Position numbers and translations under genes: made by a program
Notes under the pieces: model-generated
Told to the model about the DNA's origin: nothing
Databases searched by the model: none
Seen by the model: only the letters and a program-made list of their open reading frames with translations
Shown here: positions 1 to 13,783 of the stretch, in pieces
Numbering within the stretch: position 1 is the stretch's first letter
Layout of the letters: each line of letters opens with the position of its first letter
Assembly (NCBI GenBank): GCA_023954015.1
Contig: JAMLIS010000003.1
Location: forward strand, 248,001-312,000
DNA: 64,000 bases
Source of the DNA: Burkholderiaceae bacterium
GTDB lineage: Bacteria; Pseudomonadota; Gammaproteobacteria; Burkholderiales; Burkholderiaceae_E
Direction of reading: 5' to 3'

Positions 1-71
1 TACTGCCCGTCGCGGATCGCGTCGCGCGTGCACGGATCGCTCGAATCGCGCCGGCGCGGCGCGTCCTGCAT
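1..71 (-). CDS. 5' end of an unidentified gene, cut by the window edge
   Basis: An ATG at 69-71 opens a frame that stays open for 23 codons to the edge of the window (MQDAPRRRD...). The sequence AGGAG, six bases upstream, overlaps the stop codon of the preceding oxidoreductase, so the two genes are probably translationally coupled in one operon. Too little is visible to name a product; the position suggests another member of the beta-oxidation operon. Confidence 0.5.
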   Translation of the reverse strand, partial: MQDAPRRRDSSDPCTRDAIRDGQ

Positions 72-80
72 GCGCCGCTC

Positions 81-1079
81 CTAATCGAGTGAAACCAGCT
101 GCTTGCCGACGTTGCGTCCTGCGAGCAGACCGACGAACGCTTCGGGAGCACTCTCCAGTCCGCGTGCGATCGTCTCGCGATAGCGCAGGCTCCCGTCGGC
201 GACGCGCTGCGCGAGTTCGGCCAGCGCCGTCGGCCACGCGTCCAGGTGCTCGGAGACGATGAAGCCCTCGACGCGCAGCCGGTTGACGAGAATCGAGCCG
301 AACTGCGTCACCGGCATCGGCTGGCCGCTGTAGCCGGAGATCAGCCCGCACACGGCGACGCGGCCGAACGCGTTCATTCGCCGCAGCGTCGCATCGAGGG
401 GCTCGCCGCCGACGTTCTCGAACAGGCCGTCGACGCCGCCGGGAGTGGCTGCGCGAAGGTCTTCGTACAGTCGCCCCGCCTTGTAGTCGATGCAGGCATC
501 GAGGCCGTACTCGTCGGTGACGATCGCGCACTTCTGCGGACCGCCGGCGATGCCGACCACGCGGCAGCCCGCTGCCTTCGCCAGTTGCCCGACGACGGAG
601 CCGACCGCGCCGCTAGCGGCGGACACGACGATCGTCTCGCCTGCCTTCGGCCCGATGATCCGGTTCAGTCCGTACCAGGCGGTGACGCCGGGCATTCCGA
701 CCGAGCCGAGGTAGGCCGACAGCGCAATGCGCGACGTGTCGACCTTCGTCAGCCCGCTGCCGTCGGAGACGCCGTAGAGCTGCCAGCCGAGCATGCCGAC
801 GACGGCGTCGCCGACCGCGAAGCGCGCGTTCCTGCTTTCGACGACCTCGCCGGCCGTGCCGCCGACCATCACTTCGCCGAGCGCCTGCGGCGCCGCGTAC
901 GACTTCGTGTCGTCCATCCGTCCGCGCATGTACGGATCGAGCGACAGGAAGCGGTTGCGCACGAGCACCTGGCCGTCGGCGATCGCCGGCACGGACGCCT
1001 CTTCGAGGCGGAAATCATCGGCCGACGCCGCACCCTTCGGCCGGCGCGCGAGCACGATGCGGCGATTCTTCTCGGCCAT
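81..1079 (-). CDS. NADP-dependent medium-chain oxidoreductase (PTGR/CurA type)
   Basis: A 332-aa zinc-independent member of the MDR family, of the prostaglandin reductase/curcumin reductase type that reduces activated C=C bonds with NADPH. The N-terminal half carries the family signature LSLDPYMRGRM (about residues 45-55). The Rossmann half carries VSAASGAVGSVVGQLAK, the usual AASGAVGS nucleotide-binding loop, and IDYKAG, which should contact the NADP 2'-phosphate. Length is normal for the family. It is the fourth gene of a minus-strand operon with the thiolase and hydratase/dehydrogenase upstream, so it probably acts on enoyl-CoA or enone intermediates of acid catabolism. The exact substrate cannot be read from sequence. 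Confidence 0.9.
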   Translation of the reverse strand: MAEKNRRIVLARRPKGAASADDFRLEEASVPAIADGQVLVRNRFLSLDPYMRGRMDDTKSYAAPQALGEVMVGGTAGEVVESRNARFAVGDAVVGMLGWQLYGVSDGSGLTKVDTSRIALSAYLGSVGMPGVTAWYGLNRIIGPKAGETIVVSAASGAVGSVVGQLAKAAGCRVVGIAGGPQKCAIVTDEYGLDACIDYKAGRLYEDLRAATPGGVDGLFENVGGEPLDATLRRMNAFGRVAVCGLISGYSGQPMPVTQFGSILVNRLRVEGFIVSEHLDAWPTALAELAQRVADGSLRYRETIARGLESAPEAFVGLLAGRNVGKQLVSLD

Positions 1080-1123
1080 TGCGTCGTTCCTCCTGCGTTG
1101 CAGCCCGCTGTGCCGGGCGTTGC

Positions 1124-1900
1124 TCAGACCGCCGTGATGCCGCCGTCGACGGCGAGGATCTGGCCGGTGATGTGCTTGCCGGCGTCCGAGCAGAAGAGCA
1201 CCGCGGCGCCCTTCAGGTCCTCGTCGTCGCCCAGGCGGTGCAGCGGCGTGCGCGCCTTCACCTTGTCCTCGATCTCGGCGAGCGTCGCGCGCGACATCTT
1301 CGACGGGAAGAAGCCGGGCGCCAGTGCGTTCACGGTGATGCCGTGCTCGCCCCACTCGCCGGCGAGGGCGCGCGTGAAGTTGACCAGCCCGCCCTTGGTC
1401 GTGTTGTAGGCGATCGTGTGATTCGTGCCCGGCTCGTTGCCGCGCAGCCCGGCGATCGACGCGACGATCAGTATGCGGCCGTAGCGGCGCGGGATCATCG
1501 AGCGCCTGCCGATCTGCTGCGTCAGCAGGAACACGCCGGTGAGATTCAGGTTCACCAGCTTCTGCCAGGCCTCGAGCGGATGCTCGGCCATCGGCGCGCC
1601 CCAGGTCGTACCGGCATTGTTGACGAGGATGTCGCAGTGGCCGAGCCGTGCGAGCGCGGCATCGGCGAAGGCGGCGATCGACTCGGGCTTGCCGAGGTCG
1701 GCCGCGATTGCATGCGCGCGCACGCCCTGCCCGGCCAGGTGCGCCACCGCTTCGTCGAGTTCGGCCTGCTTGCGGGCAGCGAGCATGATCTCCGCGCCCA
1801 TCTCGCCGAGCGCCTCGGCGATCTGCAAGCCGAGCCCGCGCGAACCGCCGGTGACGATCGCCTTGTGCCCGGCCAGATTCATCGAATCGCGTACCGACAT
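1124..1900 (-). CDS. SDR-family NAD(P)-dependent oxidoreductase
   Basis: A 258-aa classical short-chain dehydrogenase. It has the glycine-rich nucleotide-binding motif TGGSRGLG near residue 18, the structural NNAG motif near residue 94, and the catalytic Ser (VASIAG) followed by YNTTKG, which supplies the YxxxK pair. The C-terminal GQILAVDGG is typical of FabG-like and gluconate 5-dehydrogenase-like members. It lies 12 bases after the thiolase and 44 bases before the MDR oxidoreductase, all on the same strand, so it is probably a 3-hydroxyacyl or secondary alcohol dehydrogenase in the same degradative operon. Substrate is inferred from context only. Confidence 0.9.
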   Translation of the reverse strand: MSVRDSMNLAGHKAIVTGGSRGLGLQIAEALGEMGAEIMLAARKQAELDEAVAHLAGQGVRAHAIAADLGKPESIAAFADAALARLGHCDILVNNAGTTWGAPMAEHPLEAWQKLVNLNLTGVFLLTQQIGRRSMIPRRYGRILIVASIAGLRGNEPGTNHTIAYNTTKGGLVNFTRALAGEWGEHGITVNALAPGFFPSKMSRATLAEIEDKVKARTPLHRLGDDEDLKGAAVLFCSDAGKHITGQILAVDGGITAV

Positions 1901-1912
1901 CGCCGCTCTCCG

Positions 1913-3091
1913 TCAGACGATCTCGAACAGCCCCGCTGCGCCCATTCCGCCACCGACGCACATCGTGACGACGGCCCAGCGCGCGCCCCGCCGACGACCC
2001 TCGATCAGCGCGTGGCCCGTGAGCCGCTGTCCGCTCATCCCGTACGGATGGCCGACCGCGATCGCGCCGCCGTTCACGTTCAGCCGGTCGTCGGGAATGC
2101 CGAGCTTGTCGCGGCAGTAGAGCACCTGCACCGCGAAAGCCTCGTTCAATTCCCACAGGTCGATGTCGTGGACTTTCATGCCGGCGCGCGCGAGCAGTTT
2201 CGGCACCGCGTAGACCGGGCCGATGCCCATCTCGTCGGGTTCGCAGCCCGCGACCGCGAAACCGCGGAAGTAGCCCAGCGGCTTCAGCCCGCGCTTCTCG
2301 GCGAGCGACGCCTCCATGACGACGCAGGCGCCCGCACCGTCCGAGAACTGGCTCGCATTGCCTGCGGCGACCGAACCGCCCGGCAGTGCCGGCCTGATCT
2401 GCGAGATGCTCTCGACCGTGGTGCCGGAGCGGCGACCTTCGTCGTCGGCGAGCGTGACCTCGCGCGTGTCGAGCCGTCCGCTCGCCTTGTCGGCGACGCC
2501 CATGCGCACGGTGATCGGGACGATCTCGTCCCTGAACCGGCCCGCTTCGGCCGCCGCGCACGCGCGCTGCTGGCTGCGCGCGCCGTACTCGTCCTGGCGC
2601 TCGCGCTCGATGCCGTAGCGGCGCGCGACCGTCTCGGCCGTCTGCAGCATCGGCCAGTAGATCTCCGGCTTGGTCTTCTTCAGTCCCTTGTCGACGAACA
2701 TGTGCCGGTTCGACTCGTTCTGCACGCACGAGATCGACTCGAGCCCGCCGGCGACGAAGACGTCGCCCTCGCCGGCGACGATGCGTTGCGCGGCCATCGC
2801 GATCGTCTGCAGCCCCGACGAGCAGAAGCGGTTGACGGTGACGCCCGAGACGCTGACCGGACATCCGGCGGCGATCGCCGCCTGGCGCGCGATGTTCCAG
2901 CCGGTGGCGCCTTCGGGCGTGGCGCAGCCCATCAGCACGTCCTCGACCTCGGCCGCATCGATGCCCGCGCGCTCGATCGCCGCACGCACGACGTGTCCGC
3001 CCATCGTCGCGCCGTGCGTCATGTTCAGCGCGCCTCGCCACGACTTCGCCAGGCCGGTGCGCGCGGTCGACACGATCACTGCTTCACGCAT
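1913..3091 (-). CDS. Thiolase (acetyl-CoA C-acyltransferase)
   Basis: A 392-aa thiolase that cleaves 3-ketoacyl-CoA with CoA to give acetyl-CoA. All three catalytic elements are present: the nucleophilic Cys in [12 protein letters not shown] (about residue 90), the His in [12 protein letters not shown], and the second Cys in [13 protein letters not shown] close to the C-terminus. Length is normal. The ATG at 3089-3091 lies 20 bases after the stop of the bifunctional hydratase/dehydrogenase, whose product it would use. The start [13 protein letters not shown] is the usual thiolase N-terminus. With a FadB/FadJ-type partner this looks like a degradative thiolase rather than a biosynthetic one. 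Confidence 0.95.
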   Translation of the reverse strand: MREAVIVSTARTGLAKSWRGALNMTHGATMGGHVVRAAIERAGIDAAEVEDVLMGCATPEGATGWNIARQAAIAAGCPVSVSGVTVNRFCSSGLQTIAMAAQRIVAGEGDVFVAGGLESISCVQNESNRHMFVDKGLKKTKPEIYWPMLQTAETVARRYGIERERQDEYGARSQQRACAAAEAGRFRDEIVPITVRMGVADKASGRLDTREVTLADDEGRRSGTTVESISQIRPALPGGSVAAGNASQFSDGAGACVVMEASLAEKRGLKPLGYFRGFAVAGCEPDEMGIGPVYAVPKLLARAGMKVHDIDLWELNEAFAVQVLYCRDKLGIPDDRLNVNGGAIAVGHPYGMSGQRLTGHALIEGRRRGARWAVVTMCVGGGMGAAGLFEIV

Positions 3092-3111
3092 GATTGTTTT
3101 CCCCGTTCCGT

Positions 3112-5205
3112 TCAACCGTTGAATCCCTTGCCCTCGGCGGCGAGCTTCGCGAGCAGCGGCGCCGGCGTCCAGAACGCGGCGTCGCCACGCGCATTCGCGG
3201 CGAAGTCGCGCATCCGGTTCACGACGTTGTACAGCCCGTATTGATCCGCGTAGAGCATCGGGCCGCCGCGCCACAGCGGGAAGCCGTAGCCGGTGAGGTA
3301 GATCATGTCGATGTCGGAGGCGCGCAGCGCGATTCCTTCCTCGAGGATCTTGGCGCCCTCGTTCACCAGCGCGAACACGAGCCGATGCACGATCTCGTCG
3401 TCGGAGAGCCTGCGAGGCGTCGCGCCGATCGAATCGCGGTGCGCGGCGATCAGCTCGTCGACCTGCGGATCGGGCAGCGCGTCGCGCTTGCCCGGCAGGT
3501 AGCGATACCAGCCGGCGCCGGTCTTCTGGCCGAAGCGGCCGAGCTCGCACAGCCTGTCGGCCACGCGCGGGTAGTCGAGGTTCGGCTGCTCTACGTAGCG
3601 GCGCTTGCGGATGTACCAGCCGACGTCGTTGCCGGCCAGGTCGCTCATGCGGAACGGCCCCATCGCGAAACCGAATTTCTCGATCGCGCGGTCGACCTGC
3701 TGCGGCGTCGCGCCCTCCTCGAGCATGTACAGCGCCTGGCGCAGGTACTGCTCGATCATCCGGTTGCCGATGAAGCCATCGCACACGCCCGAGACGACAC
3801 CGGTCTTGCGCAGCTTCTTCGACAGCTGCATCGTGGTCGCGAGCACTTCCTTGCCGGTCTTCTCGCCCCGCACGATCTCGAGCAGTTTCATCACGTTCGC
3901 CGGCGAGAAGAAATGCGTGCCGATGACGTCCTGCGGTCGGGAGGTGAAGGACGCGATCCGGTTCACGTCGAGCGTGGACGTGTTCGTCGCGAGAATCGCT
4001 GCGGGCTTCATCACCTCGTCGAGCTTGCGGAACACCTTCTCCTTCACCGACATGTCCTCGAACACGGCCTCGACGACGATGTCGGCATCCGCGATTTCTT
4101 CGTACGACAGCGTCGGCTCGATCAGCGCCATCCGCTTTTCGACGTCCTCGGCCTTCATCCGGCCCTTCCTCGCGCTGCCTTCGTAGTTCCGGCGGATCGT
4201 GGCGATGCCCTTGTCCAGCGCTTCCTGCCCGACCTCGAGCAGCTTCACCGGAATGCCGGCGTTGGCGAAGTTCATCGCGATGCCGCCGCCCATCGTGCCG
4301 GCGCCGATGACCGCCGCGCGCGCGATCGTGCGCGTCGGCGTCGACGACGGAACGTCGGGAATCTTGCTCGCCGCGCGCTCGCCGAAGAACGCGTGTCGCA
4401 ACGCGCGCGACTCGGGCGTCTGCACGAGTTCGAGGAACAGGCGACGTTCGTTCGCCAGCCCCTCCTCGAAGCTCGTCTTGACGGCGCCGGCGATCGCGTC
4501 GATGCAGCGCACCGGCGCGGGGAAGTTCTTCGCGACGGCGGCGACCGTGTTGCGCGAGAACTGCAGGAAGGCTTCGGCGTCGTCGTGCTCGACGCGCAGG
4601 TCGCGAACCTTCGGCAGCCCCCGGTTCTCGGCGAGCGCCTTGTGCGCGAAGGCGATGGCGCCGTCGACGAGATCACCTTCGACGATCTCGTCGAAAAGCC
4701 GGGTGGATGCGAGCTTCTCGGATTTCACCGGTTCACCCGAGACGATCATGTTCACTGCCGTCTCGAGGGGAACTACCCGCGGCAGGCGCTGCGTGCCGCC
4801 GGCACCAGGCAGGATGCCGAGCTTCACTTCGGGCAACGCGATCTGCGCTCCCGGCGAAGCGACCCGGAAATGGCAGCTCAGCGCCAGCTCGAGCCCGCCG
4901 CCCATCGCCACCGCGTGCACGGCAGCGACGACCGGCTTCGTGCTCTCCTCGATCGTTCGGATCACCGTGTGCAGCGTCGGTTCGGCGAGCGCTTTCGGGG
5001 TGTTGAATTCGCGGATGTCGGCGCCGCCCGAAAAGGCATTGCCGGCGCCGTGGATCACGATCGCGCGGACGGCGTCGTCGGCCTGCGCGCGGCGCAGCGC
5101 CTCGACGAGGCCGGTGCGCAGGTCGTATCCCAGGCCGTTGACCGGCGGGTTGTCCATCGTGATGACGGCGATGTCGCCTCGGCAGGCGTAGTGCGCTTGG
5201 GTCAT
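3112..5205 (-). CDS. Bifunctional enoyl-CoA hydratase/3-hydroxyacyl-CoA dehydrogenase
   Basis: A 697-aa FadB/FadJ-like multifunctional protein. The N-terminal crotonase domain (about residues 1-190) has the oxyanion-hole segment AFSGGADI and the catalytic-Glu segment [14 protein letters not shown]. The dehydrogenase domain starts with the NAD-binding [10 protein letters not shown] at about residue 300 and has the catalytic His in [12 protein letters not shown]. The second C-terminal dehydrogenase repeat follows to the end. I chose the ATG at 5203-5205 because [15 protein letters not shown] aligns with the crotonase start and GGAAG-type pairing lies just upstream; the open frame extends 21 codons further without support. 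It is the first gene of the operon with thiolase, SDR and MDR genes. Confidence 0.93.
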   Translation of the reverse strand: MTQAHYACRGDIAVITMDNPPVNGLGYDLRTGLVEALRRAQADDAVRAIVIHGAGNAFSGGADIREFNTPKALAEPTLHTVIRTIEESTKPVVAAVHAVAMGGGLELALSCHFRVASPGAQIALPEVKLGILPGAGGTQRLPRVVPLETAVNMIVSGEPVKSEKLASTRLFDEIVEGDLVDGAIAFAHKALAENRGLPKVRDLRVEHDDAEAFLQFSRNTVAAVAKNFPAPVRCIDAIAGAVKTSFEEGLANERRLFLELVQTPESRALRHAFFGERAASKIPDVPSSTPTRTIARAAVIGAGTMGGGIAMNFANAGIPVKLLEVGQEALDKGIATIRRNYEGSARKGRMKAEDVEKRMALIEPTLSYEEIADADIVVEAVFEDMSVKEKVFRKLDEVMKPAAILATNTSTLDVNRIASFTSRPQDVIGTHFFSPANVMKLLEIVRGEKTGKEVLATTMQLSKKLRKTGVVSGVCDGFIGNRMIEQYLRQALYMLEEGATPQQVDRAIEKFGFAMGPFRMSDLAGNDVGWYIRKRRYVEQPNLDYPRVADRLCELGRFGQKTGAGWYRYLPGKRDALPDPQVDELIAAHRDSIGATPRRLSDDEIVHRLVFALVNEGAKILEEGIALRASDIDMIYLTGYGFPLWRGGPMLYADQYGLYNVVNRMRDFAANARGDAAFWTPAPLLAKLAAEGKGFNG

Positions 5206-5454
5206 GGGGGGCTTCCGGAGAGTGACAGGACTGCTGAGGCGCAGTGTAACCGAGGGGTTTTGTCGCATTCGCGTTCGGTGCGGTCGCTCCGCACGATGAC
5301 GCCGCGGCGAGCGCCGAGGCCTTCGGCGCGCACGGCGAGCCGGCCGCTACCGAAAGCAAACTCGCGGGGGCCGAAGCCGTGAGCGCCGCAAGGCGATGCG
5401 CGCTCGCCCCCGCTGCCGCGCGGAGCGAGTGCGGCGAACGAGCGGGTAGAACCC

Positions 5455-6171
5455 CTACACCTCGAGCCACTCCCGTCGCACGCCTTCGTTCGCGCGCAGC
5501 TCGTCCGGCGTTCCCTCGAACACGATCCGGCCGTGCCCCATCACGTAGACGCGCTGCGAGATCCGCATCGCGATCGCGAGTTTCTGCTCGACGAGCAGGA
5601 CCGAGACGCCGCTGCGCTTCAGTTCGTCGAGGTAATCGGCCACGAGTTCGATGACCTTCGGCGCCAGGCCCTCGGTGGGTTCGTCGATGACCATCAACCG
5701 TGGTTCGCCCATCAACGTGCGGCACAGCGTGAGCATCTGCTGCTCGCCGCCGGAGAGCACGCCCGCCTGCGTGTGACGGCGTTCGGCGAGGCGCGGAAAC
5801 ATCCGGTACATGTCGTCGAAGCGCCAGCGCCCGGCACGCCGACCCTTCTGTCCGAGCAGCAGGTTCTGCTCGACGGTGAGCGTCGGAAAGATGTCGCGGC
5901 TCTCGGGCACGTAGCCGATGCCGAGCGGCGCGATCTCGTAGGCCTTGCGCCCGAGCAGTTGCCGATCGCCGAAGACGATGCTGCCCGTGGCATCGACCAG
6001 CCCCATGATCGCCTTCGCCGTCGTCGAGCGGCCGACGCCGTTGCGTCCGAGCAGGCTGACGATCTCGCCGGCGCCGACGTTCAGGTCCACGCCGTGCAGC
6101 ACGTGGCTCTTGCCGTAGTAGGCGTGCAGGTTCTCGATGCGCAGCAGCGGCTCGGTGGCTGCGCCGCTCAC
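5455..6171 (-). CDS. livF: Branched-chain amino acid-type ABC transporter ATPase (LivF) with altered Walker A
   Basis: A 238-aa LivF-family ATPase, last gene of the liv operon. The signature LSGGEQQML and Walker B LMVIDEPTEGL are normal, and the C-terminal VLLVEQ segment holds the H-loop region with Gln, as in many LivF proteins. The Walker A reads GRNGVGRST, with Arg48 (codon CGC) where Lys normally contacts the ATP phosphates. The ATG at 6169-6171 overlaps the livG stop codon (ATGA), so the two ATPases are coupled. Since livH is frameshifted and the binding-protein gene is a remnant, the whole transporter may no longer work. Confidence 0.9.
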   Translation of the reverse strand: MSGAATEPLLRIENLHAYYGKSHVLHGVDLNVGAGEIVSLLGRNGVGRSTTAKAIMGLVDATGSIVFGDRQLLGRKAYEIAPLGIGYVPESRDIFPTLTVEQNLLLGQKGRRAGRWRFDDMYRMFPRLAERRHTQAGVLSGGEQQMLTLCRTLMGEPRLMVIDEPTEGLAPKVIELVADYLDELKRSGVSVLLVEQKLAIAMRISQRVYVMGHGRIVFEGTPDELRANEGVRREWLEV

Positions 6172-6926
6172 GCTTCGGCCTCCGCGTCCATCGTTCCCAG
6201 GTATGCCTGCTGCACCGCCTCGTTCGCGCGGATTTCCGCCGGTGTGCCGGTCGCGAGCACCTGCCCGTAGACGAGGACCGAGATCCGGTCGGCCAGTCCG
6301 AACACGACGCTCATGTCGTGTTCGACCATCACGAGCGTGCGCCCCTCCGTGACGCGGCGGATCAGCTCGACCGCCCGGTCGCTTTCGGAACGACTCATGC
6401 CGGCGGTCGGTTCGTCGAGCAGGATCAACTGCGCTCCGCCGGCGATCGTGATGCCGATCTCGAGCGCGCGCTGCTCGGCGTAGGTGAGCGTGCCGGCGAG
6501 CGCATCACGCCGATGGTGCAGGCCGATGCGCTGCAGCACGTCGTCGGCGCGCTCGGCTGCATCGGCCAGCCTGGAGAGCCGCTTCCAGCACGAATAGCGA
6601 TGGCCGAGCGACCACAGCGTCGCGCAGCGAACGTTCTCGAAAGCCGACATGCGCGGGAACAGGTTCGTGATCTGGAAACTGCGCGCCAGTCCCTTGCGGT
6701 TGATCTGGTAGGGACGGTCGGCGGTGATCTCCTCGCCGTTCAGCTCGATGCGCCCGCTGCTCGCCCGAAAGCGCCCCGAAATCAGGTTGAACAGCGTCGA
6801 CTTGCCGGCGCCGTTCGGGCCGATCACCGCGTGCCGCTCGCCGCGCGGAACCGACAGGTCGACGCCGCGGATGATCTCGGTCCTGCCGAAGGACTTGCGC
6901 ACGTCGAAGAGCGCGAGCGCGGTCAC
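6168..6926 (-). CDS. livG: Branched-chain amino acid-type ABC transporter ATPase (LivG)
   Basis: A 252-aa LivG-family ATPase. Walker A GPNGAGKST (about residues 38-46) and Walker B LILLDEPTAGMS are intact. The signature region reads LTYAEQRALEIG, the degenerate form usual in LivG, and the C-terminal LVMVEHDMSVVFGLADRI supplies the H-loop His. The start is a GTG at 6924-6926 that overlaps the livM stop codon (GTGA), and its own stop overlaps the livF start. This gives livM-livG-livF as one translationally coupled unit. It energises uptake of branched-chain amino acids or related organic solutes; the ligand cannot be told because the binding protein is broken. Confidence 0.92.
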   Translation of the reverse strand: MTALALFDVRKSFGRTEIIRGVDLSVPRGERHAVIGPNGAGKSTLFNLISGRFRASSGRIELNGEEITADRPYQINRKGLARSFQITNLFPRMSAFENVRCATLWSLGHRYSCWKRLSRLADAAERADDVLQRIGLHHRRDALAGTLTYAEQRALEIGITIAGGAQLILLDEPTAGMSRSESDRAVELIRRVTEGRTLVMVEHDMSVVFGLADRISVLVYGQVLATGTPAEIRANEAVQQAYLGTMDAEAEA

Positions 6927-8230
6927 GGCGTCGTTCCCCGGCGCAGGTTTTCCTCGACGACGGTCTGCACGGCGCCCCAGGTGCGTGCGAAACGTCGTCG
7001 CGCCGCCTCGAAGGCAAGTCCGCCCACGACCACGATTCCCAGCGCCGTCGCCCATGCCTGCCGCGAGGCGGCGTCGACGCCCAGTCCGAACAACTGCAAG
7101 TGCGAGCCCGAGGCGAAGTTCAGCGTCAGTCGATAGCTCATCTCGACGAGGGCGATGACGCCGACGAGCAGCACCGCACCCGCCGCGGCAAGCGCGAGAT
7201 ACGGCGCGACCAGGCGCCCGAACAGCCGGTGCTGCGCCACGCGCAGGTTCATCGCGATCAGCGAGGCAACGCCGCCCGGCGCGTACATGACCATCAGCAC
7301 GAAGAACACGCCGAGATAGAACTGCCACGCGCTCGTGTAGTCGGAAAGCGCCACCGCGAAGAAGACGAAGACGACCGCGCCGAGGATCGGGCCGAAGAAG
7401 AAGCCCGCCCCGCCGATGAACGCGGCGACGAGCACGCCGCCCGAGCGCGCCGTCGACACGTTCTCGGCCGAGACGATCTCGAAATTGATCGCCGACAGGC
7501 CGCCGGCGATCCCGCAGAAGAAGGCCGACGCGACGACGACGAGAAAGCGCACGTGCTGCGCGCTGTAGCCGATGAACTCGGCTCGCTCCGGGTTGTCGCG
7601 CACCGCGTTCGATATGCGCCCGAGCGGCGTATGCGAGAACGCGTACATCGCGACCATGCTGGCGAAGCACCAGATCGCGATCAGGTAGTACACCTCGATC
7701 GCGGGCCCGAAGGTGATGCCGAGGAAGGCTTCGCCCACCACCCGGTTCGTCGAGACTCCGCCCTCGCCGCCGAAGAAACCGGGGAACAGCAGCGACGCGG
7801 CGAACACCAGCTCGCCGATGCCGAGCGTGATCATCGCAAAAGGGGTGCCGGCCTTCTTCGTCGTGACGTAGCCGAAGATCACGCCGAAGACCGCGCCGAA
7901 CAGCCCGCCGACCAGCGGGATCAGCGAAACGGGCAGCCACAGGCGCCCCTCGCCGACCCAGTTCAGCGCGTGGATCGCGAAGAACGCGCCGAGGCCCGCG
8001 TAGACGGCGTGGCCGAACGACAGCATGCCGCCCTGGCCGAAGATCATGTTGTAGGCCAGCGCGAACACGATCATGACGCCCGTCTGCGACAGCAGCGTGA
8101 TCGCGAAGCCCTTGTCGAACACGAGCGGCAGCACGGCGAACCGCAGTGCCGTCGCGCACCAGATCGCCCAGCGACCGAGGTCGATCGGCTCGAATCGCAC
8201 GCGCGGTGCACGCAGGGCGGGCACGGGCAT
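6923..8230 (-). CDS. livM: Branched-chain amino acid-type ABC transporter permease (LivM)
   Basis: A 435-aa polytopic inner-membrane permease of the LivM family. The family segment YNMIFGQGGMLSFGHAVYAGLGA lies near residue 60, and GRISNAVRDNPERAEFIGY, the cytoplasmic loop that contacts the ATPases, sits in the middle. The protein is longer than many LivM proteins because of a hydrophobic C-terminal extension followed by a short charged tail (EENLRRGTTP). It starts three bases after the end of the frameshifted livH and overlaps livG at its stop. Reading frame and motifs are intact, unlike livH. Confidence 0.9.
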   Translation of the reverse strand: MPVPALRAPRVRFEPIDLGRWAIWCATALRFAVLPLVFDKGFAITLLSQTGVMIVFALAYNMIFGQGGMLSFGHAVYAGLGAFFAIHALNWVGEGRLWLPVSLIPLVGGLFGAVFGVIFGYVTTKKAGTPFAMITLGIGELVFAASLLFPGFFGGEGGVSTNRVVGEAFLGITFGPAIEVYYLIAIWCFASMVAMYAFSHTPLGRISNAVRDNPERAEFIGYSAQHVRFLVVVASAFFCGIAGGLSAINFEIVSAENVSTARSGGVLVAAFIGGAGFFFGPILGAVVFVFFAVALSDYTSAWQFYLGVFFVLMVMYAPGGVASLIAMNLRVAQHRLFGRLVAPYLALAAAGAVLLVGVIALVEMSYRLTLNFASGSHLQLFGLGVDAASRQAWATALGIVVVGGLAFEAARRRFARTWGAVQTVVEENLRRGTTP

Positions 8231-8233
8231 CGA

Positions 8234-9203
8234 TCAGTTCTCCCGCGTTCCCATCAGCCCGCGCGGGCGCAGGATCAGCACGAGCACGAGCAGCAGGTAC
8301 GGAAGCACCGGTGCGACCTGCGAGAGCTTCAGCGACCAGACGCTGTACAGCGGCGTCTCCGGTCCGAGCCGCACCCCGATCCGCTCGAGGAAGGCGAGCG
8401 GCGACCAGTCGATGCCGATCGCGAAGGTCTGCATCAGCCCGATCAGCAGCGACGCAACGAAGGCGCCGGCGAGCGAGCCCATCCCGCCGACCACCACGAC
8501 GACGAAGACGATCGAGACGATCACGGCCGCCATCGACGGCTCGGTGACGTAGGCGTTGCCGCCGATCACGCCGGCCAGCGCGGCGAGCGCGCAGCCCGCG
8601 CCGAAAGTCAGCATGAAGACGCGCGGCACGTTGTGTCCGAGCGCCTGCACCATTTCCGGATGCGTCAGCGAGGCCTGGATGACCAGGCCGATGCGCGTTC
8701 GCGTGAGCACGAGCCAGATCCCCAGCAGCATCGCGCCCGCGACGAGCATCATGAACGCCCGATAGGTCGGGAAGTTCGTCGAGTAGACGGTGAACAGCGA
8801 GCCGGCCAGCAGCTTCGGCACGGCGTAGGGAACGGCGGCGCGGCCCCAGACGATCTGGACGACCTCGACCACGATGTACGCCAGGCCAAAAGGTGAAGAG
8901 CAGCTCGGGCACGTGCCCCCAGCGGTGCACCCGACGCAGCCCGTACCGCTCGACGAAGGCGCCGAGCGCACCGACGGCGAGCGGCGCGGCGACCAGCGCG
9001 ATCCAGTAGCCGGCATCCGGCAGCCAGGCGTCGACCCACGCGCCGATCTGGTACGCGAAATACGCGCCGAGCATGTAGAACGATGCGTGCGCGAAATTGA
9101 GCACGCCCATCAGGCTGAAGATGAGCGTCAGCCCCGAGGCGAGCATGAACAGCAGCAGCCCGTAGCTGATGCCGTTCAGCAGCGAAACGACGAAGAACTC
9201 CAA
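8234..9203 (-). pseudogene. livH: Branched-chain amino acid-type ABC transporter permease (LivH), frameshifted
   Basis: The N-terminal part (MEFFVVSLLNGISYG..., from 9203) and the C-terminal part (FGLAYIVVEVVQIVWG... to LRPRGLMGTREN at 8234) are both clear LivH permease but lie in different frames. The frames meet at a run of four A (8888-8891; TTTT on the coding strand), where removing one base restores the family sequence TFGLAYIVVEVV. Corrected, the protein would be about 322 aa, which is normal. The change is either a real frameshift that kills the gene or a homopolymer sequencing error. The neighbouring broken binding-protein gene favours real decay. Confidence 0.85.
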
Positions 9204-9297
9204 GCGGTCGGTTCCCGAAGGCCGCGCAACGGAACTCGCGGCGCACCGGGGCCCGTCCGCGCTGCGAACGGGCCCGGCCCGGTTGCTCAGTGCCGGA

Positions 9298-9833
9298 TCA
9301 TTTCGTCGCCGGCCGCTTCATCTGGCACGAGGTGGGCTGCGACGCAACGTACGGTTCGAGCATTGCCTCCGTGCGCCAGCCGTAGCCGGTGCCTTCCTCG
9401 GTCGAACCTCACCGTCTTGCCGTCGACTTTCTGCCATGACGAGACGTACACCGGCTGCTGGATCTGGTGGTCGCTGGCACGCATCTCGACCTCGCCGTTC
9501 AGCGACACGATCTTCATGCCTTCCATCGCCGACGCCACCTTCACCGGGTCGGTGGACTTCGCCTTCTTCATCGCCTCGCCGAGCAGCCGGAAGCCCGTGT
9601 ACGTGGCCATCACGTAGTAGTCGTCCTTGAACTTCCGGTGGAAGCCCTCGACGATCGGATCGGCCTTCGGATTCGGCACGTTCGGGTGCCAGTACGAGAC
9701 CTGGCGCACGTGGTCCTCGCCGGCCGCGCCCATCGCGGTGGGAACGCCGGTCGTGCCCGCGTAGTACGTGTAGAAGTTCGCCGCGAGCCCGGCGTCCTTG
9801 GCGGCCTTCACCAGCAGCGCGAGGTCGGCGCCA

Positions 9834-9840
<7 letters not shown>
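9298..9840 (-). pseudogene. Solute-binding protein of the liv transporter, 5'-truncated and frameshifted
   Basis: Only about the last 180 residues of a periplasmic LivK/UrtA-like binding protein remain. The recognisable part begins GADLALLVKAAKDAGL next to the trpS stop codon and runs through NFYTYYAGTTGVPTA and QVSYWHPNVPNP. At about 9403-9408, after KTVRFD, the frame changes: one base inserted or two lost. The shifted frame continues with EEGTGYGWRTEAM to a stop at 9298-9300. Signal peptide and the whole first lobe are missing. It lies 94 bases upstream of livH on the same strand, where an intact binding-protein gene would be expected. Confidence 0.8.
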
Positions 9841-13753
<3,913 letters not shown>

Positions 13754-13783
13754 CTATAAGGGTGCAGCGATGCGAAGGGGGGA

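Noticed and set aside
1079..3244. Long plus-strand frame opposite the thiolase and SDR genes
   Set aside because: It is antisense to well-supported genes, has Arg/Ala/His/Asp-rich composition typical of high-GC shadow frames, and no motif.
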